Positions 54,186 to 64,000 of a stretch of DNA of 64,000 nt are shown in pieces. Source of the DNA: Galerina marginata (Eukaryota; Basidiomycota; Agaricomycetes; Agaricales; Galerinaceae); assembly GCA_023014335.1 (NCBI GenBank), contig JAECYW010000036.1, positions 124,001-188,000 on the forward strand. Direction: 5' to 3'. The position numbers were made by a program, and so were the translations under genes. Numbering within the stretch: position 1 is the stretch's first letter; every line of letters starts with the position of its first letter. The notes beneath the pieces are model-generated. The model was given only the letters and a program-made list of their open reading frames with translations, did no database searches and was not told the DNA's origin.

Positions 54186-55539
54186 CAATCTTATCGTTGC
54201 GATAGTTAATAAGACATAATTATCAAGAAACTTTACACAAGACAGAGTAAGCGTTTGTAGTGAGCAAATAATCATGACTACCTACATGTGGAACAGGAAC
54301 AGTCAATTTCGACACTGGGTGGAGGCGGGCGAGGGCCAAGGGCCGACGTTATAACTCCCAAATGCATGTAGGTCGTGATGTTGTAATTGGAGTAGGGGTC
54401 ATAGTACCACCAGGAGCGACTGAGGTCAACAGCGTGGATCACATCATTCGATGACGAGCTGCTGGTCGTGACGAACAGGTTCGGATGAAATGGAGGGCTG
54501 GACGGACGCCGGCGCATGTAATAACGGAAACTATTTGCCAGGGAGAGTTCCAGGTCGAGTGCTGTCGACAAAACAACACCGAACAACGCCGTCCTCTCGA
54601 AACTCGAACGTCGAAGATGGCAGCGATCTAGCTCGTATCTCCACGAGCGCGAAGTTGGCCGCCTCTGGCTCAGGAACACCCCTCGTCATTCAGCACTTCG
54701 TCCTCCGTGCCAGTCCTCCAGCAGTTTCACCTAACCCAACTTCCCATCCCCGAATCTCTCCTCATCGACATCGCTCATTCCCTCACATCATTTTCCTTTT
54801 CCAGATACCACAGCACCCAACCGTCGACCTCCACTACCGCTGCCGCCGGTATCAGCAACCCCATCAACGGCAGTGGCAGCCAATGCCACAAATGCCCCAG
54901 CTTCTCGACGGGCAGGGCGGGCAGGGCGGGCAGAACGGAATGAGATGGGGGTGGGGTCGAGCCAGCAAGCAGCAAGCAGCAGGCAGCCACCGCGCAGCCA
55001 GTAGACGTTTGAACGTTCATCGTTCATCCTTCAGTTAATGATGGGTTTGGGTTTGGTATTTGTACCCTCGTTTCCAATGCAGGCCGAGGTCGTTGACGAC
55101 GATGTTGATGTCGATGTTGAGACCCCAACTTGAGGATCGAAGAGAAGAGCTGGCAGGCTGCGCCACGAACTCGAAGATGGTTGAACGAAGAAGAGCGAGT
55201 GATGACGACTGCCAGGTAGCAGGCGGCAGGAAAACCCAAGCTGCCCATGCGCAGAGTGCGATGCGGATGTTGGAACTGATATTCAAATTTCAAAGCTTGA
55301 AGATCGTCGCCTTACGCCGAGACCCCATTTCACATCCACATCACAAATCTCAGCGCAGGCGTCTTTCCAAGCACCCTCTTCTCCCATCGGTCCTCTCTTC
55401 TTCCCGCCCCCTTGCCTCTCCTCTCCTCTGATCGACCCCTTCCCCTCCCGTCACCCCGTCACCCCTCATCGTCTCACCTCCACATATCACCCTCCCGCCG
55501 CTCCTAAAAAAACCGCAGCAGCTCAACATCCACACGTAC

Positions 55540-57910
55540 ATGCGCCTGAACCAGCGACACCCCTCACGCCCCAGTACCCCAAAACACTCAATAGGTCGAT
55601 TCGCGCCGCCGCCGCTGCCTCACGAACCGACACCGACTCCGCACCCCGCTCGGCCGCCTCCTCCTACCCCACCCTCCCGTATCCGAAACTGCCCTCTAAT
55701 CGGAGGCGTGGTGGTACTGATCGTGCTGGCGAGTCGAGGGTGTGAGTTTTTGGTTTCGGGTGTTGGGTTCACGACGGGATGAGATGGCCATGGGGCTGGG
55801 AAGGGAAGGATGGGACAGGGCGGGGCGGGGCGGGGCGGGGCGGGGCGGGGCGGGGCGGGGCGGGGCGGTGTTCTGCTAGCAGGCGCAGGCCCCGTCGTAT
55901 CGAGGTTTACGTTTAGGAACGACTTGAAGTCCATTTGAAGTTTGGTGGGAAGGCGGCGTCCTATGTACAGTTCTGAGAGAGGAAAGGACGAGCCGACGAG
56001 CAGTGGGGTTACGGCGTGCAGGCTGGCAAGCAGGCTGCACCGAGAAGAGGAGAAAACTGACTTGAAGACGACCAGTATGAGCCTGTGTGTGGGGTGGAAA
56101 ACACTGACGGGTGCAGAAGGAAACGTCCTATGAGCCAAGAAGAGGCGTGTTCGCATTCGTCGTCTCGTCATCTATGACGTTCTCTCGAGGCGAGCACTGC
56201 CCAGAACCCTTCTCGCATGAGCTCACTTTGTCACCCGCTCCACTAGCCAGAAGCGAGGACAAGGTCCAAGCACCGCGTTTCGTACATCCGCCGCCCATCG
56301 TCATCCCATCCCATCCCATCCCATCCCCCCCTACCCAACCTCATCGTCGTCAGCATACTCATCCTCAGCACCTCCAATTCTTGAATGTGTGCGCTAAGGC
56401 TAGGAAGCACGGGGCGCGGCGACGTTCAACATTCAGAGTCGACAGGCGAATCGACAGGCGAAAGGCGAAGAAGAAGAGGAACCAAAAAAAACTCGGTCGG
56501 CGGCCATCGAATCGATATCGTTCCTCGTAGGTACATCCTCATCGAGAAGATGAACGTGCAGCGCGGTCGCCGGGTAATGACAACGAACTCATCCACCACC
56601 CACCCACCCAGCCAACGCACCCATCGCGTAGAGTATACGTAGAACCGCTCGTCCGAAGGGCCAGTTCTTCTCCTGCTGCTGGTCTTCCTCCTCACGTGGG
56701 CGACGCCAGATCTAGAGCAGCGCCTCACCGGCACCCCTCGCGCACCAGCACCTCAAACACCCATCTGCACCGCTGCGCCCGAAGCCCCGCCTCACGATCC
56801 CCCTCCTCCTCCTCCTCCTCCTCCTCCCGCTCCTACACCGGCCGATCCCGTATCTGAAACTGTCCTCTAATCGACGACGCGGGGCCGGACTTCGTGCTCG
56901 TCCTGATACCGATGTGAACGCCAACGTTAAGACTGGTGCTGCCCATGTCGATATCGATATCGGTGTCGGGTGTATGTGTGTGGGGATGCGGTAGGGGTAC
57001 CCAATGGCAACGCGCAGTCGGCGGTGCATGGTTGGGAGGTGTAGGTACTGGGTATGATACTCCACGTTGCCAATCGAATGCGGGGCGGGACGGGGCACTG
57101 GCAGGACGGGATGTTGAAGGCTGAAGGTCGAAGATTGAGGTTGAAGCACCTCCTCGCGCCGTGGTATACTGGATACACGATACAGAGTAGAGCATCCCAT
57201 CCCATCCGCGCTTTTGCCGCTGTTGCTGAGGCGCCGCTTCACGAGTCACGAATCGACTCCCCCCCCTCCCCATCCTCTCTCTAAAACTAGGTCAAACGTC
57301 GTCCGAGACGAGCCAGCTACGCTGACAGCAGCACCACGCCACGCCCGACCTATCAGAGGGAACCGAGGGGAGCGGGGAAGGGCGGTATGGTAAGCGCAAG
57401 GGCAAGGGCAAGCGCGGGGCAGGGCCCGGCCAGCCAGTCAGGCATGTACATGAACACGTAGGCTTACGGCCAGGTTGGGTGAGGGCTCGAGTAAACGTAG
57501 GTGTCGAACGGGGCGTGGGGCGTCGTGGTACTGGTCGTGCTGGCGCGTTGAGGGTGTGGGTTTTTGGTTTCGGGTGTTGGGTTCACAACGGGATGAAATG
57601 GGGCTGGGGCTGGGAAGGAAAGGGACGGCAGGATGGGGCAGGGCGGGGTGGGGACTGTGCGAGCGGGCCTGATCGAGTAGAGGTCTAGGAACGGCCTGAA
57701 GTTCGTTTGAAGTTCGTCTGGAGGGAGGGCGTCGTCCTATGCACAGTCTATGAGAGGAAAGGACGAGCCCGGATGGCTTCAGAAGGAAACGTCCACGTCC
57801 TATGAGCCAAGGAGAGGCCTGTTCGCATTCGTCATCTCGTCTTGTCCGTGACGCGTGAGGCCTTGAGGTCTTCTCTAGGCCAGCACTGCCCCACACGATC
57901 GTCGAGGGCG
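55540..57910. repeat. Segmental duplication (55540-56215 and 57470-57910)
   Basis: GGTACTG.TCGTGCTGGCG, GGGTGTG.GTTTTTGGTTTCGGGTGTTGGGTTCAC, GAGAGGAAAGGACGAGCC, AGAAGGAAACGTCC, CCTATGAGCCAAG.AGAGGC and TGTTCGCATTCGTC occur in the same order in both segments, about 1.8 kb apart. A third partial match (CCCGTATCTGAAACTGTCCTCTAATCG) is at ~56848. The copies differ in length because of indels and simple-repeat expansion. Confidence 0.8.
55819..55868 (+). repeat. (GGGGC)n microsatellite
   Basis: About nine to ten GGGGC units in a row inside the first copy of the segmental duplication. The second copy has only short GGGGC pieces, so the run expanded after duplication. The G-runs could form a G-quadruplex. 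Confidence 0.9.
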
Positions 57911-60088
57911 TCCGATCGTGAACTGCGCCCATCTTTTCATCGCCCGCTTGAGTGAGCACCTCCACCCCATCCGCTATCCGCACTCGCACTCGCATCGTTC
58001 CTCCTCCCCACATCCAGCCCTACCGCTCTCACCAGCCCCCCCTCTCCCCACCAAAACAGCATCATCATCATCATTAACGTCATCCCCTTCCTCGTACTCG
58101 TACTCCCGTAGACGTTCATCCCCGTCCCTACACGCGGGAATCCAGAATGTATGCGCCGTCTCCACTTGCAAAACCAGGTCGGACAAGGACAAGGAGGAGT
58201 TCCAGAACGAGGAAGCGTCCGGTCGCCAGTCGCCCGTCGGAGTTGAGAAGATGAAGATGAGCAGTGCGGATATCGACGACTGACGATATACCTGCATGCT
58301 GATGCTGATGCCGATAATGCTGGTGCGGCGGCCAGCTTGATCTTGGGCCTGATCGAAAAACGGGATAACGACGCGGACGCGGACGAGGAGGCGGTTCTGA
58401 ATCTGTTGCCTCTCTGACCGGCATGCCTCAGTGACGAGGAAGGGCATGGGGAGGAAGTGCCAGACGCGTCGGGATGGGCTGTAGGTAGCGACGATTTCGG
58501 GTTTCCTAACGCCGGTAGTCGTAGGATAGCGTGAGTGGGTTTTTGGATTCAGGAAGAGGAGGTCGATTGTGCGTTCAGCCAATGTCAACGATGACGTGAT
58601 TCGCGCGGTTTCGCGTCGTCGCAAAAGAAGAACGCTCCTTGCCTCTTCCGTTGACGTTGAGGCAGCAGACTGTAACGTGTGCCCTCAAATCACTGATTTA
58701 GAAGGGGTAAAGCAGTCGCAAGTCGTTTGCGGAGACGCTAAACGAACAAAAAGAGAACATGAATCAATTTCCTCCTCGTAGCATACGTCGAGAAAAAAAA
58801 CAAACCTATCATCTCTGGAAAACCAAGAAGGAAAGTGCTAACCGATTGTAACTCATGGCGCGGAGAGAAGAGGAGAACCATGGCCTGAATCGGATTGATT
58901 CAAGCAGACTTTCGACCATGGCAGGAGAATATTACACCTTGAGCGAGCAAAGGAAGAGGTCAAGCCCAGGTGTCGTGCGTGATAAGAAAGCGTAAGACGC
59001 GATTTGGACGCGATCAGAGTGTCGTTGTAGGACTCGGCGGAAGAAAAGAGGGAGATCGGATGTTTGGTTTGGGAGGCGAACCAAATACGATGATGACATA
59101 ACATGCTACTTTCGGAAGTCTGCCCCTGAAGCCTTCGCGCATGAGTCGGATTAACGCAACGCGTCTAATTATTTGAGAGGTGATTTGAGTGAGTCTAGTG
59201 TCTAATTGAAAGGTGGGATATTCATCACAGAAAGTAGGGGTGTGTAGACGGTACAGACGGACAAGCCGTGCTCCTAATCTACTCGAGTACTCAAATCCAA
59301 GCTAAAGCAGCCTGGGCGAGAAACGCGAGCAGCAAGCTATCTCTCTATTTGGCCTTATGCTGATATACAACCACAGATTCTCCTAGGCTTAGGCAAATTT
59401 AAATTATCGCTCCATTTAGTGGCAAATTAGTGGACAATTAGCGCTTGAGCAACCTGACGTAGCCTCTACTCGAGTCTCGAGTATTAAGTACTCGCGTACT
59501 TAAGGCTACTCAGTTCCTCCTTCCTTTCCACTGTCAGATGAATTCCGAGTCCATACGGCACGTGAATAGAACGTTAGTGACCCCTTCAACTACGTCCTAA
59601 ATAATGTACAAGGGTCGTGTAGCTCGTTATGTTGGAAAGGGAAAAGGTGAGGGGGTGTAAAGGCGAGGCTAAGTTGCAGTGACTCCGACAACTACGTCCT
59701 AGCAATGTCCAAGTAGTTGGTAGTCACTCGGCGTAACTCGAGAAATAGTGGGTTGGGATAAGAAAATACGTAACTACTATGTACAGGACCTTGATACCTC
59801 ACTAGCTAGGAAAATTTTCTCCGCAAATTTGAAGATGGAATAACTTAAATGATGGAGGAAAATTGCCTCGAGTCTCGAGGTTGGTAGGTGAATAATGGAA
59901 TAAATGTGATTAACGAGCGGCTGTCACCCAGATTTCGCGGGCCTCGCTGAAATGTAGATAGATTTCTTCAGATGAGCTCTCCAAAAGGTGAATCAGAAAC
60001 CCCAATGTCAGTGTCTACGCCGGATGAGAAGTTCCCCAATGCGACCGTTCCCGCATGTATGTTCATATTCTCGGCCTTCGACGCCTGC

Positions 60089-61636
60089 TTACCGAAGAAT
60101 TATTCTAAGCCCACTGAATTTTTCCAGGGATCGTAGATCCGTTTCGACATCAGGATCCATCGGAATGGAAAGATTATTGACCAGCCTGCCCGTTGAAATT
60201 CGTGATGTGAGAAATTGTTCAACAGTTGATAATGTTTCTGGTGGTAAGCACGAAGTGAATTCAACTGTATGGAGGACTGGAAAGGAAAGGGCCTGGACGT
60301 CACTGGGGAGATTGAGCAGAAATCCCAAGGTTTCAGGATTAGTGTACAAAGTTTCGACGGAGGGAAGCGATAAAAAGAACTGGGCAATTCTATGATTGGA
60401 AGGATCGAAAGCCAACGGTGAGATTCCAAGCGCGAGGGTTTCAACGTCTTGAAATTTAACCAAAGGCAAAGCGGTAAAAAGAGCCTCGATTATACCATGT
60501 GCCAGTGGGGAAGGGATTTTGAAATGAAATGGAGCTTCGTGAGGGATTATCGCCTCGAAATTGAAGCGGTATTGATACAAATCGAGGGAAATATAAATCG
60601 CGCTGGCGAGATCAGCACACCTGGAGAAGTTATACAAAACTCGACTGGCCAAGGTCAACGTATCTGTAGGGGGAACGGTGCCGCTATGACTGAAATTCAA
60701 GTAGCATCCGGCAGGTGGTTGTATTTGAGCGAGGAAATCCATGTAAGGGCCCATATCTGTATATGAGAAGAGTGTGATTTCTTGCATTGAAGGAGCTGTA
60801 ATTTGTGGGAGCGAAGAGAACACATTTTCAGTGCAGGTGATGGCATTGTAAGTCTCGTCTACCAAGCATTCAAGAAGCGGCATGCGAGGGATTGCTTGAG
60901 CTACTTCGTAAGCTGATACCTGGGCGCTCAAGGCAAGGTATCGAAGGTTTGCTAACCAAGGAGCATCCAGGTTGAACTTGATGTTGGGAGCGTAGAATAC
61001 GCGCAATGCAGGAGCGAAGTTATTGAAGACAACGAAATCGGAGGGAGAAAGAATGGGTGTGCTTTCATGATCCACACGTTCAAAGACGACCCGAAAGATC
61101 TCAAGGACCTCTGATGGACGCCGAAAAATCTCCCAGAACTGCGCGATGTTGAAGTCGTCCATCCAATAAGAGCTCATGAAATTGAGTTCCAGCCATCGAA
61201 TTCTACCCCAATGGCGTCTGAGAAGATCTGCAGCAATGTCCTCGGAGAGACATGCTTCTCTTGGATGACCCCACAACACGGACAGCAATGACCCACCCGT
61301 CCGCCGTAGAACTTCTTTCCTCCAGTCATCGTCCTCAAGATGGGAAAGATTGACAACCTGACCCCAGAGTGATGAAAACGAAAGGATGATTCGTCGCCAC
61401 CTTGAACAGACTTGCGAGCTATGTCTGAGGGTGTCAATTGCTGCTATTTCATCTTCGTCCAGTGCTTCGTCCTCCATATCTGCATTTAACCAGAAGATCC
61501 ACCATAGTAAATCGTCGTGGAGCTTGAAAATCGGCGGCTTCGCGCTGGAGATGTTGTCGAGATTCTGCTGAGAAAAAGAGCGATGAGGACTCCGAGACGG
61601 TAAGCATAGAAGCTCCGTAACTTTTAGTTCCTCCAT
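60089..61636 (-). CDS. F-box protein, complete
   Basis: A single exon of 515 residues from ATG 61634-61636 to the stop at 60089. The F-box-like block at residues ~35-95 has FKLHDDLLWWIFWLNADME, LRHSSQVCSRWRRIILSFSSLWG and WRKEVLRRTGGSLLSVLWG. It is followed by leucine-rich repeats of LRR-like character (LASRVLYNFSRCADL, VETLALGISPLAFD, FPVLHTVEFTSCLPP). It is the closest intact relative of the frame-broken gene at 20452 and also related to 47875 and 1-377. The probable role is an SCF substrate receptor. No introns, as in the 47875 paralogue. Confidence 0.9.
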   Translation of the reverse strand: MEELKVTELLCLPSRSPHRSFSQQNLDNISSAKPPIFKLHDDLLWWIFWLNADMEDEALDEDEIAAIDTLRHSSQVCSRWRRIILSFSSLWGQVVNLSHLEDDDWRKEVLRRTGGSLLSVLWGHPREACLSEDIAADLLRRHWGRIRWLELNFMSSYWMDDFNIAQFWEIFRRPSEVLEIFRVVFERVDHESTPILSPSDFVVFNNFAPALRVFYAPNIKFNLDAPWLANLRYLALSAQVSAYEVAQAIPRMPLLECLVDETYNAITCTENVFSSLPQITAPSMQEITLFSYTDMGPYMDFLAQIQPPAGCYLNFSHSGTVPPTDTLTLASRVLYNFSRCADLASAIYISLDLYQYRFNFEAIIPHEAPFHFKIPSPLAHGIIEALFTALPLVKFQDVETLALGISPLAFDPSNHRIAQFFLSLPSVETLYTNPETLGFLLNLPSDVQALSFPVLHTVEFTSCLPPETLSTVEQFLTSRISTGRLVNNLSIPMDPDVETDLRSLEKFSGLRIILR

Positions 61637-62384
61637 GAACTATACGATCGCGAACAGTTCGTCTATAAAGGCGGGATCGCGGTAAAGAATGAACCAAGAA
61701 TTTTAGAAGTCGTCAAATTTTCAAAACTCAACTTGAACAAACCTCGGCACATCCGGCATCCCTTTTTAGTACCTACACGCATCAGACACCACGACTTGTA
61801 GGAACGCTCATATCCACTGTGGGCGCTACTAGGAACAAGAATGAATCGTACTTACCATTGACAGGGAGGATACTATCCACCCGTACCCTGGTATCTTTTT
61901 TTGTCTAATCTGCAATCAAGGTCCAGGTGTCATCGTATTGTCATGATTTGAGTTCCGAGTTGATTCAACGGCGTCACGATTTCACGAGGAATAACTCATG
62001 AGCTAAAGAATGGCAACTAACACCGAAATCGTTGAGAAGTGAATACCAACCGTACGCCGTGCAAAGCGACCTGGATTGCTTGCGGGCACCGCTGTTAGAA
62101 TTATTGCACAAGATATCGCTTGCAGGCAATCACGGCGGTTCCATTCCTTTCCAGTTCCTTTTTTAATTTCCCTTGAATCGTAACACAATCCATTTTAAAT
62201 CTACTTTTCGCCACTGAGAGCGGCTTTGTGTGCCGCTCATAAACCTCGATACATGACATCATCAGGTATATACTTCAATTGGTAGGTAAGGAATTCAGTC
62301 AAAGGCTAGGAACGTATGGTAAATCAAATACGACAACAAAAGAGAAATTCTTTTTTGTTGTCAAAGAATACGACTACAAAATTC
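61637..62384. other. Intergenic interval
   Basis: About 750 bp between two minus-strand genes. Contains the F-box gene promoter and the RING gene 3' region. No other feature seen. Confidence 0.5.
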
Positions 62385-63196
62385 TCACCGCGGTTTGGGC
62401 TCTGAGCATGAAAAATTACAGATCTTACACCGATACTTTGCTGCATACTTGTTTGAGCCTGCTCCGGAAAACTCGTGGTACCCGTCAGATGCAGTACACT
62501 CCGGGACGGCCGTCTCTTGTGGGCGACGCCGTCCGATACAGCGGATCTCATTCCCCCTTCTCGTCGCCCTCTCTGTAGGACGTTCCGGGCTGACTGGCTG
62601 TACGACAATTTGACGTTCCTGCAACGTATGAATCTCAGCTCTCGCTCGCCTATGATCGGCCACCTCCTGATGGTACTCCAAAGCAAGATCCGAGAAATTC
62701 TGCTGCGCTTCCCTAATTTCTCTCTCCTGACTGCGAATGAGAGCATCCTTCGCCGGAAGGGTGACGTTGATCACGGCCCTCGCTTCGGCCAATTGGGCTC
62801 TCAGACTTTCTACCTCCGACTCCCTAGCGGCGAGCTGGTCCTGAAGAGATTGCACATCAGGCGCAGGCGCAGGTGTGGTTTGATTGAGGAAGATTCGGCG
62901 AATTTGAGCTTGGCCAGCGCCTGAAAGCAGCGGAACGACACGGTCTATGAGGTTGAGTATTCGTGAAAGGATCGTCAATGACTTACCCGTAACTCTGCGA
63001 CAATTAGGACAAGTCACAGACCAATTTCCTCCTGGGCCTCTCGTCGGGAGGCGACTAGCGCATGGTTCGCAGTAACAGTGACCTAAATAAAATGAGAAGT
63101 GAGTCTTAATAACTTAACGAATCTTGAATTATATATACCGCATGGAAGAGAATATACATGGTCTCCCATGGCCTCGAAACATATTTGACACTCCAT
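62385..63196 (-). CDS. RING finger protein with coiled coil
   Basis: Three exons (63139-63196, 62987-63082, 62385-62920) give 229 residues from ATG 63194-63196. The RING-HC domain fills residues ~3-52: MECQICFEAM, then SLPCGHCYCEPCASRLP, then SVTCPNCRRVTG. It has the C-x2-C, C-x-H-x2-C-x2-C and C-x2-C spacing that binds two zinc ions. A long coiled coil follows (VQSLQDQLAARESEVESLRA and REIREAQQNFSDLALEYHQE). The tail has more cysteines (YRCKICNFSC). RING proteins are E3 ubiquitin ligases; small RING plus coiled-coil proteins of this form are frequent in Agaricomycetes. The substrate is unknown. A GGTAAGTC donor after the RING and matching phases support the exon joins. Confidence 0.92.
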
Positions 63197-63679
63197 GTAC
63201 CAAAAATTGGGTAAGTAGACGGTGGAGTGGTTCAGATTTTGCAGATCGAGATGGGAGGGAAAAGAGAGCTATCTGATATATTTCGAAGTCCGAGTCCTTT
63301 CATGCAGACAAAGAACAAATGCCTCCGAAATGCGCATTGACCACGTGAGTAATGGCGTTGTTGAGCCTGGGTCAACCCAGAAACCCGGTGTGGAGAGGCG
63401 ATATGACTGACAGAATATAAATGCAGAGATAAACGCACAAAGATTTGTTTGCATGGCCAAGCAGATGAGTTTAAATCGTCATGATACGCTCACATTGAGG
63501 CCCGGATAATATTTAAACTCTAAAAGGGACCAAAAAACGGAAGGAATTGAAAACAGAACAGAGAGATTGCTCTTGGATAAGCGAAAAGAAAGGCCGTTGA
63601 AAAATCTCGATGCCTGGAAGAGGAAATGCGTTGTCACCGAGTTGTTTTCACGCAAGGAGTTAAAGAGAATATTCACCAA

Positions 63680-64000
63680 TGCTCAAAAGTCTACAGAAGG
63701 CGACATCCAGCTGAGCCTCCGATAACTAGGGCTAAGACAAATCGAGTCAGAAGTAGAAAACGTTTGTGGTCGGACTTACGAAGTTGACGGGAAAATCGCC
63801 CATACACATCGCGATGATAAAGCCGGACAAAGAATTTCAAAGGTGCAGATAATCTTTCAGAAAAGAAATATATAAGAAATTCGTGTTCTTCCCGTCTGGA
63901 AATCGAGGTTGTGTCGATCAGAAGACACCTAAAGTATAGTAGACAAAGAGTACCTAAACGTCGGTCACCTCCAACTCAATCGCACGTCATAATAGAGATC
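63680..64000. repeat. Dispersed repeat, copy 2 (continues past the window)
   Basis: Direct-orientation match to 53807-54185, with the same blocks in the same order. No coding capacity recognised. Confidence 0.8.

Larger units (their letters stand above)
54186..60088. other. GC-rich, internally duplicated interval, no clear gene
   Basis: Many overlapping frames on both strands come from C/G-rich simple sequence. The minus-strand frame 54278-54679 (133 codons, with DLSRSWWYYDPYSNYNITTYM) is the least biased and might contain an exon. From 55.5 to 58 kb two related segments occur (separate entry). From 58.8 to 60.0 kb nothing is recognised except short palindromic pieces, for example TTAAGTACTCGCGTACTTAA near 59485. 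Confidence 0.4.

Noticed and set aside
54490..58624. Numerous 100-200-codon frames on both strands
   Set aside because: Pro/Ala/Gly/Arg-biased, overlapping, created by GC-rich simple repeats. No domain, splice set or promoter supports any of them.

Overview
The window is eukaryotic nuclear DNA from a filamentous mushroom-forming fungus (Basidiomycota, Agaricomycetes). The reasons are: genes with many 50-70 nt GT-AG introns, F-box/LRR-like proteins in several copies, a DUF6534 seven-helix protein, a HET-domain protein, a GPR1/FUN34/YaaH transporter, a Tsp2-type tetraspanin, and single-pass membrane proteins of a style typical of Agaricales. No operons, bacterial signals or CRISPR arrays were seen. 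I assigned exons by eye from splice signals and reading-frame continuity. Each complete multi-exon model below closes to a whole number of codons.

Layout. 0-5 kb: a truncated F-box gene at the left edge, then a second F-box-like gene, both on the minus strand. 5.2-9.7 kb: a decayed ISWI-type chromatin remodeler with introns still visible. 12.3-15.7 kb: DUF6534 membrane protein (+), convergent with a glutathione S-transferase (-). 17.0-19.7 kb: a signal-peptide/one-TM protein and an unknown four-exon gene (both +). 20.4-21.8 kb: an F-box gene with a one-base frame break. 23.4-25.0 kb: tetraspanin (-). 25-32.6 kb: gene-poor, with dispersed and tandem repeats and one or two weak ORFs. 32.6-36.2 kb: the HET-domain gene (-), with an extraordinary 5' half. 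38-40 kb: a hypothetical gene and a glycine-rich collagen-like ORF. 43.4-45.7 kb: a small beta-trefoil lectin-like gene (+), convergent with a secreted/membrane-anchored protein (-). 47.9-49.5 kb: an F-box gene (-), paralogue of the left-edge gene. 50.0-51.5 kb: a gene remnant carrying a hairpin MITE at a splice junction. 51.8-52.8 kb: GPR1/FUN34/YaaH transporter (-). 54-59 kb: GC-rich, internally duplicated, without a convincing gene. 60.0-63.2 kb: an F-box gene and a RING/coiled-coil gene (both -).

Most striking feature. The apparent 69-bp minisatellite at 34.45-35.47 kb is best read as an array of near-identical 66-nt introns, each separated by one 3-nt exon. The pattern continues on both sides with diverged introns. 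Twenty-eight consecutive single-codon exons join, in one open phase-0 frame, a 12-codon start exon to the HET-domain exons. The triplet is the only hypervariable part of each repeat, which is what exons between copied introns would look like.

The genes do not form one pathway. This is an accessory-type region: F-box family expansion, an allorecognition-type HET gene, a lectin, membrane proteins, several multi-kilobase-spaced repeats, and two decaying genes (ISWI and the 50-51.5 kb remnant).
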